The position numbers and the translations under genes are program-made. Below are positions 35,856 to 49,077 of a DNA stretch of 64,000 nt, one piece after another (position 1 is the stretch's first letter; every line of letters begins with the position of its first letter). Under the pieces are notes generated by a model. The model searched no databases. It was not told the origin of the DNA and worked only from the letters and a program-made list of their open reading frames with translations. Source of the DNA: Zychaea mexicana (Eukaryota; Mucoromycota; Mucoromycetes; Mucorales; Lichtheimiaceae); the NCBI RefSeq assembly GCF_025766255.1, contig NW_026516692.1:186001-250000 (forward strand), written 5' to 3'.

Positions 35856-37833
35856 TTACGTAAAGATGAATAGGTTGTTGGTCGCCGCAACAGCAATGGT
35901 ATTTTCGTGGGGATGCCAGGATGCATGAAGGATCTTTCGGTTAAAATCAATACCTTCACCACCCAACATCATGCTGTTTGTCTTTCCAGGTCCTCGCGAC
36001 AGAGCCATCTTGTTCTTTGCTGACCCAAGTCGTTTCGCCTTGAACGCTGATTTATCTGCCTGAAGCGCAATGTCGGACTTGCCTTCCCGATCGTACAAGT
36101 GGAATGTGTTGCTATAGGACCCGGTCATCACGTGGCTATCATCACCGCTGAACGCACATTCAAACTTGTCAAAGATACAGTCGTTTTCGTAGAGATCGCA
36201 TAATTTCGAGCGCAATTCGTCGTGGATGTCGATTGTCTGCACAGGTTGGCTGTCCATGTTGATATCCCAGATTTTTAATGTGAGATAGTCGCGCGATAAA
36301 ATGTATCGTCCATCATGACTGAACTTGATATCCGATACGGATTGGATGATCTCCGAGAAAAATGATCGATTCGCTGGGTCCTCTGGTGCTTCTAAGCCTA
36401 TATTTTTCCCAATCCATCACCATTCACAAGAAAGAGGTCAGCTTACTCTCTTGATGTGCACGCTCTATCTCTTCTCGGGTTCATTCTTCCTATTGCATTG
36501 TTGTGCTTAAAGATTTACCTTTTGCATATTGGTCGCAGAGTGCCGCTTCTCGCATATCACATAGTTTGATGGTACCCTTGCTTGAGCTGTACATGAACAT
36601 ATTACATTGTTGTGGATGGAATTCGGCGGCCGTAATGACTTCAGTCAGCTCTTCCATATTTGCTGGCTTGATATCAACGATGTCTAATGCGTGCTATTAG
36701 CAAAAGAAAAAACAGCTTTTCTTCCCCTTTCCCCAAAGCAGCGTAATCAACTTACTGAAACTTTGATCAGATATATCCAAGTTCCAAAGGTTGACTCGTA
36801 GATCGTCTGCAGATATGTATGTCTCGCTATCCGAATTGATGGATATGGAATTGATGTGGTATGTGTGTGCTATAAAGATCAAATGTTCCGCATAAGTGCC
36901 GCTCTCTTTTAAAATAATACCTTCCATTTCTCCCCATCCACCCAATTCATAGGGTCAATAGACCTAGCAATTTCCATTACAACTTTACCATTAGCATAAA
37001 CGCGTCTCGGTACAGCTGCAATAATCGTGTCATGATGCGCCAGTTTGGGTACACGGAGTCCTGCAGTCGGTGCGATCGGACCATCACCCAGATTATTCTC
37101 GGCTACCACTTTTAATGATTTTTCAAAAACTTTCCACAATTTGATCGTTTTGTCTATATAGAAATAAAAGTGTTTAGTATAGCGCGAAATGTAATGGATG
37201 ATAAACCCTCAGCAGAAAGAAGAGGATACCATTTGCGGATAATAAGAAATGGGCTGAATTTTGGCGTTTGCACCATTTGATCTTGTTGATCTTTTCTTCG
37301 ATTTCCAAGCTCTTTAGGTAATCAAACTCTGCTTCATGCGACTGAAATTCCGTATGAAACCGATACTCGACGCCTTTTTTCTATAAACCCCAAAGCATCT
37401 ATCAATCCTTGTGGCTCCCCTTTTTCTTTGTTATTTCTCCAAAAAGTGAGCAGGTGTATGCTTACAGTATCGTTACGCTCGAATAGCACCACACGACCCC
37501 CTTTGTCACCTGTTGCGAGGTAATCACCGGTCTGATCAAACTCTACTGTTGAAATAATGTCGGCTATAGTAATCAAGTTGCAATAGAATAAAAGAGAGAT
37601 AGTTTTTGTCAAATAGATAGAAATAGAGATTAGAATCACACTACGTTTTTCTCCAAGGACAAGAAAAGCGCATTACAACGACAAGTCCAACATCAACACA
37701 TAAAAGGTCAAAGGATGGAAAAAAAAAGGTTTCGCGTTTGCTTTGATTACGTGCCTTCAGTGACATCGTCCGAATCCCCCTTGTCTCCGAAACATTGTGC
37801 AAACTTCCAATTGTGATCTTCGTTGATGGCCAT
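35856..37833 (-). CDS. CDC55: Protein phosphatase 2A regulatory subunit B55
   Basis: The B/B55 regulatory subunit directs PP2A to its substrates, notably mitotic ones, in nucleus and cytosol. Seven exons (37833-37755, 37563-37466, 37380-37230, 37153-36989, 36869-36756, 36683-36519, 36397-35856) join in phase and give 437 residues, the family length. It is a seven-blade WD40 propeller. Both family signatures are present: [17 protein letters not shown], and the junction-spanning [32 protein letters not shown] and [14 protein letters not shown] are also diagnostic. The first intron starts with GC (GCACGT): only that donor joins exon 1 to ADIISTVEF in frame, and the nearby GTAATC donor shifts the frame. 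It is convergent with the S9 peptidase, with 126 bases between stops. Confidence 0.96.
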
Positions 37834-40800
37834 GCTTTTTTTCTTCTCTCTTTTTTAGTTTAGTAAAATATAGTTTAAAAGAAAAAGTGTCACTAAATGT
37901 AAGCTGTAAAGAATGTTCATACTAAAAAATGCGCCTCGGCCGACGCGGGAGCCGGATTCAAGTCCGCCTTGCCCCCCCTTCTCTCTCCACAACGCAGTAG
38001 AAAAGAAACATTACACACGGAATTCTTGCCAAAACTGGATCGAATCTCATTGACTCGTTTATCATTAACTCGTTTACTGACGACAAAAGAAGTAAAAAAC
38101 AGAGTAACCGCACCTGTATCGTAAAAATTATAATAGCTCAAAAGCAATGAAAAGAAAAGTTGAAATAAGTAGGGCAATCCGACCGTCGCTGTCCATGGTG
38201 ACACACTGCATCGATGTGAAGTCATCTTCATCGGCATGGTGTCATGGGAGCATAAGAAGAGCAGTAAGAACGTGTCAGCTGAGCTCGCCTCCCTATGACC
38301 ATAATGATGATGATGACGTCTGACCCACTTGATCTCATCATCCTTTACTGCTACTGCTATTACCACAAATGCTGCTGAAACTGTTATATATCCCTTAAGA
38401 ACATTGTAGCACAAGCTTAATATGTGTAAGGCAAAGAATCACATATAGACCGTAAGCATACTCTAATAAACTCTCATCGAAGCACATATTATCGCAGCAC
38501 AACAAGAGTCTCCCATGGTTTGCTAACCAGTAAGGTTGAAATCCATTAAAGCGCGGAGACATATTGGCAATAGTCTCTTTGGATATGGAAAAATACGGGT
38601 GTTTCTTGCGAGGATCGTCTTTGTATATGCCAACTGATGCTAAAAAAGGACAGCCATCATTACTGTGTATTGCGACCTCTGATTCTCCGATGCCTACGTA
38701 CGAACCATCAGCATTGTCAGCACGCTGTCGACACTAAAGGCAACGCATATCAGCACATAAAACGATCACTAACTTGCCACCAGCACGCACTGATGCATAA
38801 TGGTTGTTCTTGCATAGATGGATGCCCAGCTAAACACACCCATTGAAGCCGACTCGTTTCATCGGGACGGTGGATTTCATCACGCTATATGTGTAACAGA
38901 TCAGGCAGCGGACGGCGACGTCAAGGTGTCTCTGGGGTCATTCTATATGACGTGTAGCTTTTTGTGAGCTTTTCTGTGATGTTTCTTTAAAAAGTGATCG
39001 GTTTAACAAGCGGGTGCTGTGCGTGAGCGTGCCTCACGGGATCCCAAGTGTTTTGAGAACAATGACCCAGCAATCCTGTGCTGCTTCTGGCAACTAGAAT
39101 CGTTCTGGCTTCTAGTACCTTTCAGAGATATTGGATTGAACAAAACAGCAAATCTTTAATAAACGCGAAAGACAACCGATTTATTGCAGAAACCGACAGC
39201 GGTGACGCACTAGCGACGCTGTCAAACCGTCAACCTTGAAGAAGGCCTCGTTCAATCCTCGAGTACAAAGGCTAGGACTTTCGAATGGAATACTACCTCT
39301 AATTCCGTGTAGAAGAGGAGCCTAATACAAAACCTATTAGCAAACTACGCTTTTGATTGTTGTATGTACAATTTTGGATGTACGGGTATCTTTCGCTACT
39401 TGGACAATTGCCCCTTCGTATGTTAGTTATTTGAAGAAACTGCACAATTCATTTCAATACTTGGTATCACAGAATATATATTTTTGAAACTTTTTACCAC
39501 CTAATGCAAGCACGATTGATAGTAGTGTCGCTACTTATGGCTTACCCTATTTTATGTCTGATACTCATCCTTAAGGGGATTTTCTGCACGGAAGGTGATA
39601 AAGAAATGGCATGGTCGTAACATAAAGCGCACGCGGAATGATTCTTTTTCTTCTTCATCCCTCACTTTATCTAAAACGTTATATCATATCTCGAACATGC
39701 TATTTATCAATATGTATCTCACCATCATACTGTCATGACGTCTTATTGTTGTATTCGGGTGCTGTAGCTGATATGTACTAGAGCTGTATGTACCTGTTGG
39801 TTTCGCAGACTGCTCATCACTCAGGTCCTCCGGTCAATTATAGTATTACATGTTGTCTTGATTGGTAATTGCTGTTTTCAAACTTCTTGAGCGACACAAA
39901 ACTTTGAACTTGAGTAGTTTCTTGATATGCGTGTTTTCATTAACGACTGATGTAGATAGAAGAAACTCTATATTCTGGCTGGATACTAAATCATTATTAC
40001 AGCACACGAAAACAAATGTGAGCCTAATATTAAAGAAAATCCCAGCATATGCATTTGAAAAACACTACATACATAAAGGAGTAACCCATATATACATTGA
40101 CAGACAATCCAAATACAGGAACAACAACAAAAGCAAAGTGACGTAACTATCACCATCATCATTGTTTATTTTTCTCTTACCAATGATAACTTCATTATTA
40201 TGAAAAACAGCCCTCAACAGAAAAAAAGTGGCCATACGCTGCATAAATCATTATGGATTAAGAAAGATGCTACAGTAGCTGCACGTTTTCTTCTTCCGGG
40301 ATGCTATAGCAGCTGCTATAGATCTGTTATCCGTGCATTGGCAAAATGATAACAGTGAGACCCAAACCTACAGCCGGCACACTCCATGTAATCTCTATTG
40401 GCCTTGTTGTTGTCCAGATTCAAATTCAAAATAAATGGAGGTCATGAGGATTTCCCACGTGCTCAAAACATGGCTATTGGCCGCTTAGTCTAATAGAGTT
40501 TTCGATTAGTATGCATATTGCTTTACAGGCTGTCCAACCTTATACACAATGACACCCACTTATCATTATTATTACTATTACTATTACCTGTTCGCTAGTG
40601 CAATAAATCAGGTTTTGATCGATCATATTTTCTGAAAGAGAAGCACAAGTGGGAGAAAAAGGCACACGGCAACAGAAATATGTAGTATTGCTTCCAAGTA
40701 TGCTATAATGAATGAGTCAGACCCAAACTACTGGTACCATGCTATCTAGAACATACTGCTGTTCATACTTTCAGTGAGAAAAGTAAATAGAATAACTGTT

Positions 40801-42401
40801 TTGAAACAACAGAGGCTCCTGTCCGCTGACTACTCGTATCGTAATATTAGTAACAGTGTCCTAGCAGCAGTGACTATACTGCAAAAATGGGTGTTTCGCC
40901 AAGGTGACGAATGACGATGTATGTGAACACGCTCATCGTCTTTCTGATATTTTATCGCGTGTGAGTGTGAGAGTGTTTTTTGTTTTCTAGACCCAAATGG
41001 AGCTATTTTGTACACGCGGTATCGGGCCAAAGGTGTTAAGAAAGATCGATGATTCCAGGTATTATGAACCACGTAAAGGTTAGCAGAAAATTTTGAAAAA
41101 AAATGTGACCCTAGATAAGACACTATCCTTTCTTTATTGCTTCTTTACACCATGGTGATCTCCTCTTCTTTTGAAACATGATGTTGCTCTTGATTAGCGG
41201 TTTAGTAATATAATTAAGGCAAGGTATCTTAATGATTGGGGAGTTGGGGAAAAGTGCACCATAATTCCCGCCACTCTTCATGTTGCCGCGTCATTTATTA
41301 TATTTGCTCATCATCTCGTTGGTAATGTATAGGGGGCAAGAAGTTTCCATGCTTTATTGTTTTTGCTAGTGGTTTCTTGTTATAATGTATGAATGCACGT
41401 GAAAAGGCCTGTACGCAGGTGGCCTTTGAAAGGGCGCACTCATCTGATTAGTTGCATCCTATTTTACAAGTGCACAGACTTGTCACTATTATACCAGATG
41501 TCCACCACTTTATAACTTTCTGTACGCGAAATCAGAGAAGATTCGGATTTCTCGGGGGTTGAACGTTCATCAACTTTCGTTCGGGAAACCGGAAAGTGAA
41601 GGGGGAGCGGGCCCGATTAGCAGGTATGTGCGTGATTTATGCCATTAGGCGATCCATAAGTTATACAAAGGGTGGAACGCTTTGGTATATATATTGAAAG
41701 CGAGACTGCTGGGTGGGAGTTCTACTACTGGTTTGCCGGTTGATAGACCAAAGTTATAAGGAAAAGAGAGGGAATAACAGTGATCTCATTGGCTGTCAGC
41801 AGACTGTGGCAAATTACTTACACAAACAAAAACACAAGATTGTTCCACCCTTCCGTGTCAGTTGCGAGGACAAACAAGCAGTAAGTACACGATGCTGTGG
41901 GATACACAGGCAAAGCTTGCTCATTGGATTACCCAAAGTGGGGACACGCCAAGACGGATGCACAGCACAGGCAAAGGCCCAGCAAAAAAGAAAAAAGATT
42001 TTTATCTATGTTTCAAAAAATGCCTCACAGGTTAGGACGAGCTGGGTAAGTCTGGCACTGGTGCTGTAATTTTCCTATTTTGACCAAAAAAGACTCACCC
42101 CGATGGAGGGGCGGAATTAAAAGGCTGGTGTCTCTCTTGCCAACCAAAGTAACCAAGGCAACCAAGCAATCAACCCACCCCCAAATCCCAACCCCCCCCA
42201 GCCCAGCCGAACCCAACCCAACCCAGCACCACACAGCACAACACCTCCTCCAGAAAAATATTTTTTTATAAAACCGTTATTCTTCTCTCTTCTTTTTTTC
42301 TTTTTTTTTGTTTTTTTCCAGCAATAGACAAACAGCACTCTTTTGTTCTCCCTTCTGCCCCACCATCCCCCCCGTTACCCAACGCTTTCTGTGCAATCCA
42401 A
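37834..42401. other. Gene-poor 4.6-kb interval
   Basis: No gene could be supported. The longest open frame (37917-38414, minus) has no recognisable domain and reads as chance. The region just before 42402 is a CT- and C-rich leader with CCCAACCC-type repeats (about 42165-42245) and long T runs (42259-42320), fitting the promoter and 5' UTR of the potassium transporter. Confidence 0.5.
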
Positions 42402-45205
42402 ATGCCCCGTTTTTTCGAGGCGGTGCGTGAGGCGCTGGCTCGCTTCTGGGAAGACAGGGTGCACTTTATCGAGCTTCACTACCTATATATCGGCTTCATG
42501 ATCTTCTTCACCTCTGGCCTTTACTACTGTCAGCCCGGTACGGACTGGGACTACGTCGATGCGCTGTTCATGGCCACGACCGGATCAACCAACACGGGTC
42601 TCAACACGATCGCCACGTCCACCTACTCGACCTATCAGCTTTTGCTCTTGTACTTTACCTCGTTTATCACATCCCACATCACCATCTCCTACATTGTTCT
42701 GATGGTCCGCAAGCACTATTTCTCGAAACGGTTCGAGGATATCCTGCTTTTCAACAAGGCACGTCGCATGCGCGAAGAGCTTCGCCGCAAGGAAAAGTTG
42801 GCGCACGATAAGAAGGAAAAGAATCGAACCCACGACGATCTGGAGATTGGATTCAAGCGACGCAACACCACCGCCAGTTCCATCAAAGAAGAGTCGCTCA
42901 AACGATTCCCGTCGCTTTCCTCTACTGCATCTTCCCCTGTCCGTGGCGTCAAGAGTCGCAGAAGCCGTCGTCGGTCAATCGGCACCTGGATGAGCAATCC
43001 GAACGATATTCGAGACTTTTTCCGCGAGATACGCGAAGAACAGAACAAAATGATGGACAAGCGGGAAGCAGAAGCAATGGCAGCAGTGCAACGAGCAGCC
43101 GCTGCTGCTGCCCATCATAACAGCAGCAGCTACAACAACAACAGCTACCATAGCCCGAGCAGTAGCCCTCTTGCACCCAATCAATTACCTTCAGGAAAGG
43201 ATATATACGATGAAGACGAAGACGAAGACGACTACAGCAAGGGGGACAACGACCTTAGGTTGACGTCGACGCAAATGTCGAGTCCGATGCACCCCTTTGA
43301 ACAGCACCATCAGACAACGACTTCCGATCCGAACGATCTCCGTCGTGTAACGTCAGCCACAACCACTGTCGGTGGAAGTAGCAGTAGCCATGCAGGTGGT
43401 CGTACAGAAGATACATCTCAGCAGGGAATTGCATTTGCGGGCAATGTCGAACAACAACGAGAAGTTGCCCGTAAAAGGCTCGAGCAAGACCGTCGCTTTG
43501 AAGAACTGATGGCCAAGATTTCGCGCGAGCATGATATTCCGCTTACAGATACGTTACTGGATTCCGACGACGAAGACGACGAGGAGTTGTTCCAAGAAAT
43601 CATGCGACAGCCAATCGACAAGAGCCAGTTGACCCGCCAGCAACGATATCGTATTGGAGGCATCGAGTACCGTGCCTTGGACATGCTGTCGTACATTGTG
43701 CCCCTCTATTATGTCGGCTCCATTGTCGTTGCGTCCTTTGCCTATCGCATCCATGTGGCTGTCAATGGTTATACCCAGGGCGTGCTGGAAACGTCCAACC
43801 CCAATGGGCCAACGAATGCTTGGATATTTTCCTTCTTCATGGGCATGTCAGGCATGAACAACCTGGGCATGAGTCCCTTGGATGCCAGCATGGTGCCGTT
43901 TCAGAACACCCCATTTCCTTTGATTTGCACCATGATTCAAATACTGGCGGGTAATACGGCCTACGCAATTCTTTTACGCTTCATTATTTGGGTCTTGTGG
44001 AAGACCACGCCTCAGCGATACGCCATGCGTCGCGAGACATTCCGTTTTCTGCTGGATCACCCCCGTCGTTGCTATACCACGTTGTTCCCCTCAACTCAGA
44101 CCTGGTGGCTGCTGATCATCTTGGTCGTCATCACAGTGGTCGAGCTCGTATGCTTCTTGGCGCTGAATTACTGGCTGCCTGTCCTTGAAGGGTTGCCATG
44201 GGGTTCCCGGTTCCTAGACGGTCTTTTCCAATCGATTGCTACGCGAAATGGTAAGCTCTTTAGTTTATTTTTGTTTTACAGTAGGGTTAATGATATACTA
44301 TTCTTCTTAGCCGGTTTCACTGTGACCAGTCTGAGCGATTTGAATCCTGGCACCCAGCTCGTATACATTGTTGCAATGTACATTAGTGTTTATCCAGTTG
44401 CTATTTCAATGCGCAACAGTAACGTGTATCAGGTAAAATATGGCAATATTGGCCTCTCTATGCGAAGAACAGGGCTCTCTTGTTGTTGTTGTTGTTGTTG
44501 TTGTTCTTGTGCATATGCATTAAATATTACATGAAACTCGTCACATAGGAACGAGCACTCGGAATCTTTCGAGGAGACGACGATGAGGAGGGGCCTGTCA
44601 AGTTCAGCGAGAGTGACCTCCGAGGTCCAGCCCCTTTTATCAAACTTCGACGGCACCCAACCATCAACAGCGTCATGACCACTTCTCGTAAAGTTTTGCG
44701 CGGTCCAGACTTTTATGTCGTGAATCTGATTCAGCGCCAGTTGACCAGCGATATCTGCTGGGTCATTTCCGGAATCTTTGCTATTGCTGTGATTGAGTCC
44801 CAAAGCATCATGTCGCCCTCGCCTACCACGATGATGACGGTTATTTACGAGTGTGTATCGGCATTCGGTAATGTCGGCGCATCGACTGGATACCCCAACA
44901 CCGCTACATCGCAAGGTGCCCAATACCATACTCTCGGCAAGCTTGTGCTGATTCTCTTAATGTAAGTTTCTCAAACCCGAGTCGCTCTTATTACTAGGCT
45001 GTTAAAGAAACTAACGTTGTCACGCAACAGGTATCGTGGACGTCATCGAGGTCTTCCGTTGGCCATTGATCGTGCTGTATTGCTGCCATCCGAACAGCTT
45101 GAGCAGCGTGAGGTTGAAGACAATATCTTGAAACGTAGAAACACATCCATGACGACTCAAAGTGCTTCCAATGTCTTGTTTTACACTCGTTCTAGTACTC
45201 TCTAA
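42402..45205 (+). CDS. TRK1: TRK-type potassium transporter
   Basis: A plasma-membrane K+ uptake protein of the Trk/Ktr/HKT superfamily, about 852 residues. Exons 42402-44250, 44311-44432, 44549-44961 and 45031-45205 join in phase. Four pore-loop-like segments are visible: TGSTNTGLNT, MSGMNNLGMSP, ATRNAGFTV and AFGNVGASTGYP, each with the filter glycine. Between the first and second membrane pairs lies a long charged cytosolic loop (about residues 110-420), rich in Arg, Glu, Ser and Asn with an acidic run, as in fungal TRKs. The gene is short at the C-terminus and ends soon after YRGRHRGLPLAIDRAV. Intron 1 is exactly 60 bases without an in-frame stop, and falls inside pore loop 3. Expected role: high-affinity potassium uptake and control of membrane potential. 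Confidence 0.93.
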
Positions 45206-46273
45206 TCATCATTCTGCCTAATATTTATTCTCATCCGCATCGTCCGCTATGGCCTTTCTTCGACAATCCATACAAACACCCACTCTCTGACCCTCTTAAT
45301 GTCTATTTATATATTGTACATACCCCTGGTTCCCCATGTTACGTTGTTCTCTTTCTTTGTTTTATCTACTGCTATTAGCGCTACTACATATATACACTAT
45401 ATCTCTTCTTTTGTTATTTGTGCTGATGAACCCATATCGTTTGTACAAGTACATCAGCAATCGATGACTACCTGTACGACAATTCTTTCCAAGGATGTGA
45501 TTAGGTTACTTGAAAAGTATGTCAGGGAGCCCTTTATAATGGATGCCCTCTTTTAGAAAACCTTTGAACCCCTTAATCTTACGTGCCATGTATGATATTT
45601 AAGGTTGCTGCCGCAGCAGCAAAATGAATTATCCCTTAAAAGCTTTGTTTCTCAGGTACTACCTTTGTACTGTATGTACAGTATAACCCGTGTAACTTCA
45701 AACATAATACCTGTGAAATTGTATTTGCGTTACAAGTGAGTTTTGTATATCTCCAAAACAAACAAAATAAAAGATGTAAACATGCATGCGAGATATGACT
45801 GGTGAAGCCTATAAAGTATTAAATCAAAAGAGCAGCCTCGTATAATTTTTTCATGTGTGAGCCAACCATTCTTCTTTCACGCATGTCAATCAGCAGTCTA
45901 GCATGTATTACGCATGTATGCTAGATGAAACAGAAAAAAAGATAACGCAAATGGATCAAAACCTTGTTCAAATGCAGGGAGTCATACATCATTTGACTTT
46001 TCTTTGCAAACAGATGTCGTTGCATGGTGTATATTTTTGCATTGATAAGAGGAAGGTGGAAAGAAAAACCGGTAAAATCTCCCTTTGAAGAATGTACAGA
46101 CGGAAAACAAAAGACAAGAGTTAAAGTTGTGCGTGAGATAGAGAGCGAGAATAGGTACGCATAAAGTTGTGCTAGATAAGGGGCGATTTGGAGATTCGAA
46201 GGAAGACTGGTAAGGTGAAGATGTGACAGAGCGAGAACAAAGGATAAAGGGGACAAGTTTGCGAAAGCCGCTA
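45206..46273. other. Intergenic region between convergent genes
   Basis: About 1.1 kb of AT-rich sequence holding the 3' ends of the TRK gene and the orphan gene. Short open frames lack domain signatures. Confidence 0.5.
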
Positions 46274-48064
46274 TCATTGCAACAGCACACGTGCCGGCAA
46301 CAACACTATTTGTTCTTCATCAATGAAGAGAGGGCTGATGACCATTTTGACTGTCTTGTCCTTGTCTGCATGATCAACATCACCAACGACCGCCATGACA
46401 TGTTCGTCGTATTCAGCGCCAACAGCAACCGCTTGTACTGAGACGTCGGCCTCACAACCATGGATAACGAGCGATAGCACTGTGCATTGATCCAGCACCT
46501 CGTTCCACAAGCTCCGATGTTCAATGATAGTCGTGGCATGATCTTCATTATCGCCACCACTGCCATTCACCATTTTGTTTCCTCCTCTTCCTCCTTCCGT
46601 AAGCATCGTCTCGAGCTTTTCCGTCATTTGCGCGCGCAACATTTCCAGATATCCCTTTGTAGCCGGGTTCAGCGACAATGACTGCACCGTTTGACGTCTG
46701 TACCATTTCGCAAAATTAGCGCCCAGGGTAGTTTGGAAACGACGGATTTGGTCCGCATAGGCCAAGTTGAGCAGATCCTGATTTTCTGTACCGAACGGCA
46801 AAGAAACGAGATACGCATCCGTGATTTGCGAAAACAAAAACTGCTCCAATGTAGGTCGCCACGTTTCGTCTGGAACTGTCACTTGCACAAAGCGAATCAC
46901 CAATTCGGCCAGACGAGCAAGCTGTTGTGTTAACGAGCGCGAGTTGGGCATGGTGTGATCCATGTCATAGGCAGCTGGCGTGGCTGAAATGGGAGCAGCT
47001 GTAGCAATGGGGCCAGCGTTGGGAGCACCGGAAGAAGTGGGATTAGCAGCAGTGGTGGCAGGATTGGTGTTGGTTGCGGATGTAGTAGAGTGGTGAGAAT
47101 AAGATGCAGAGACAGGTCTGGAAGGTACTGAAGCAGCAGAAGATGGAACAGGCGCACCGGCACCAGCGCCACCCGTGGCACCAACATTAACGCCAGCGAC
47201 ACCGGCGCCACCGGCGCCAATCGACTTGCCCTGTTCATTCCATCGATCCAACTCCTCTGGGGTGACCTGTGAAAGATGAAGCGCACGGCCGTATATTTCC
47301 TCGTTACAGCCGGTCAGCGAACGTAAATTCTCAATCACTTCAGACTGGTGCTTCTGTGCGATTTGCAGGTTGCGGAGTTGGTTATGAAGCACCTCGTTTT
47401 CCTCCATAATCTCTGCGAACGATTTGGTGACAGACGCAAAGCTTGGTTGCGGCTGTGGCGGTGCAGAGATATCGTCGTTGACCACGTTATGGTGGTGGTG
47501 GTGGTGATGGTGATGATGCATTGCCTGGCCTTCTGTTTCATCATCACTCGTATCACTGCTGTCACCAAAATCGGCTGTTGCGGATCGGGTTCCTTCGTCG
47601 CCAAACTCGGCTGCATTCGACCTGGAACGCTTGTCATCGTCTGTCGTGATGCTGCTGGCATTGTCATGGTGTAACAGTGGTCCATCCAAATCCCGGAGCG
47701 CTTCTAGTCGAAATGACGCAGACGACGACGTGTTGTCGCCAAGCAGTAGTGCTGGGTGCATGTCTCTTGCTGTTTCGCTAATGCCGTCCAGTGTGGATCG
47801 ATCGTCGTCAGTTTCTCGTCCCTCTGCTGTTGCTCGGCTGCTGCTGATTAGACTCGCAGTACCGCCAGGACCGCTGATAACTGACTCTTGGTCGTCAATC
47901 GTTGCTGCTACACTCCAAGTGTCCGTATCGCGATGTCGCACAGAATCAAAGGTGTCAAGTAAGTCTGTTTTGCGCATGGAGCTGTATCGATGAGGAAAGC
48001 CGTCGGGCATACGATGGAGAAACCCGTCTTTTTCACTGCCGTCGTGTGAAGACACCGAACTCAT
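46274..48064 (-). CDS. Orphan 596-residue protein with coiled coil and His run
   Basis: An uninterrupted single-exon frame of 596 residues starting at the ATG at 48064. I do not recognise a family. The first ~190 residues are Ser/Asp-rich and disordered, ending with ten consecutive histidines encoded at about 47489-47518. A likely coiled coil follows (SFAEIMEENEVLHNQLRNLQ to about residue 250). Then comes an Ala/Gly/Thr low-complexity linker. A folded-looking C-terminal domain (about 375-596) is rich in hydrophobic helices (LAELVIRFVQVTVPDETWRP, LEQFLFSQITDAYLVSLPF) and contains HRSLWNEVLDQCTVLSLVI. No membrane segment or catalytic motif is evident. Codon use and length argue that it is real. 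The His run might bind metal or aid localisation, but that is a guess. Confidence 0.72.
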   Translation of the reverse strand: MSSVSSHDGSEKDGFLHRMPDGFPHRYSSMRKTDLLDTFDSVRHRDTDTWSVAATIDDQESVISGPGGTASLISSSRATAEGRETDDDRSTLDGISETARDMHPALLLGDNTSSSASFRLEALRDLDGPLLHHDNASSITTDDDKRSRSNAAEFGDEGTRSATADFGDSSDTSDDETEGQAMHHHHHHHHHHNVVNDDISAPPQPQPSFASVTKSFAEIMEENEVLHNQLRNLQIAQKHQSEVIENLRSLTGCNEEIYGRALHLSQVTPEELDRWNEQGKSIGAGGAGVAGVNVGATGGAGAGAPVPSSAASVPSRPVSASYSHHSTTSATNTNPATTAANPTSSGAPNAGPIATAAPISATPAAYDMDHTMPNSRSLTQQLARLAELVIRFVQVTVPDETWRPTLEQFLFSQITDAYLVSLPFGTENQDLLNLAYADQIRRFQTTLGANFAKWYRRQTVQSLSLNPATKGYLEMLRAQMTEKLETMLTEGGRGGNKMVNGSGGDNEDHATTIIEHRSLWNEVLDQCTVLSLVIHGCEADVSVQAVAVGAEYDEHVMAVVGDVDHADKDKTVKMVISPLFIDEEQIVLLPARVLLQ

Positions 48065-49077
48065 GTGTGTTGATTTGGAAAGGGGAAAAAAAGTAGTTGG
48101 AGAAAAGTAGAGTGGAAAAAGCTTAAAGTAGTGAGTGTGCTATAAAAAAAAAGAAGTAAGAGAGGGAGGGAAGAGGGAGAGAGAGAGAAAAAAAGAGGGC
48201 ACGGGCGTGAGTGTGAATGAAAGAGGAGGAGGAGGAGTACGTGACATCACAAGTCTATTGATTGATTTTAAGTCTATGTTGGTGTCACCCAGTGAAATAC
48301 TCTTTTCCATTAATTTATTACTATTGTTACCAAAGTGGCCATAGTGCGGATTCTGCACCTTAGATGCCATAGTAACTTGCCCTGGGAATGCTAATGTCAG
48401 CGAAAGAGAATCTTCAAAGCGGTGCGCCAAGACACAAAAGCAGCTATTGTTGACGAACTACACCCAAACTAGAAGAAGCATGAAGCGCATACGTTATGTC
48501 CAAGGACGGGCTTCACATATTTCCACTGTCTGCATTGAGAACATATACGTTCCAAATCGTGCCTTCTGTCTACTTTTCTCTTTTGTTTCGCACCATGGAA
48601 AAGTAAGATCCAAGAAGTACCATGATACATTTTTGCACTTTTTCTCAATCACGCGCTATTATGCATATTGCTATTTAATTGTGGAGTTACATAATCGTAC
48701 ATTTTCAATCGCCTTCTGCTTTACACGATTATGTAGTAGCAGTGGAGACCTCCTACTTGGGACAAACGAGAACAAAGTTTATTCGCCTTCCCAAAAGATA
48801 TTCTCGTGATAATGACTATCGCGGAAGGAAATTAAACATAATGCATAAATGCTGACCTGGGTAAAATACGACGCATTTGCATACACTCTCAGACATCCAC
48901 TAATGCCAACTCAGTTATCTATAACTCTTCTTTCATAATAGCCGAAGTAGCTTTCTGTTATACGAAAAATAAATAATATAGTACCAGACTTCAATACACA
49001 TCCTCCATTCACGCAATTTACACAGTCAACATCACAGCCGCAAATATCAGATTTCTTTTAATACTGCAAATTGTTTT
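48065..49077. other. Upstream region of the orphan gene; intergenic
   Basis: A purine-rich GA tract (about 48155-48200) lies just upstream of the orphan gene, that is a CT-rich leader on its coding strand. The rest is AT-rich with no supported gene. Confidence 0.45.

Noticed and set aside
37915..37985. Possible tRNA gene, because of a T-loop-like GGATTCAAGTCC
   Set aside because: Only four stem pairs form around the loop and no acceptor stem, A box or anticodon arm could be placed upstream.
37917..38414. A 165-codon minus-strand frame
   Set aside because: No domain, poor composition and no promoter or splice context; treated as chance.
44449..44534. Continuation of the TRK frame past 44432
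   Set aside because: It is intronic: the frame becomes a Cys run from a TTG repeat, while splicing to 44549 restores the transporter sequence ERALGIF.
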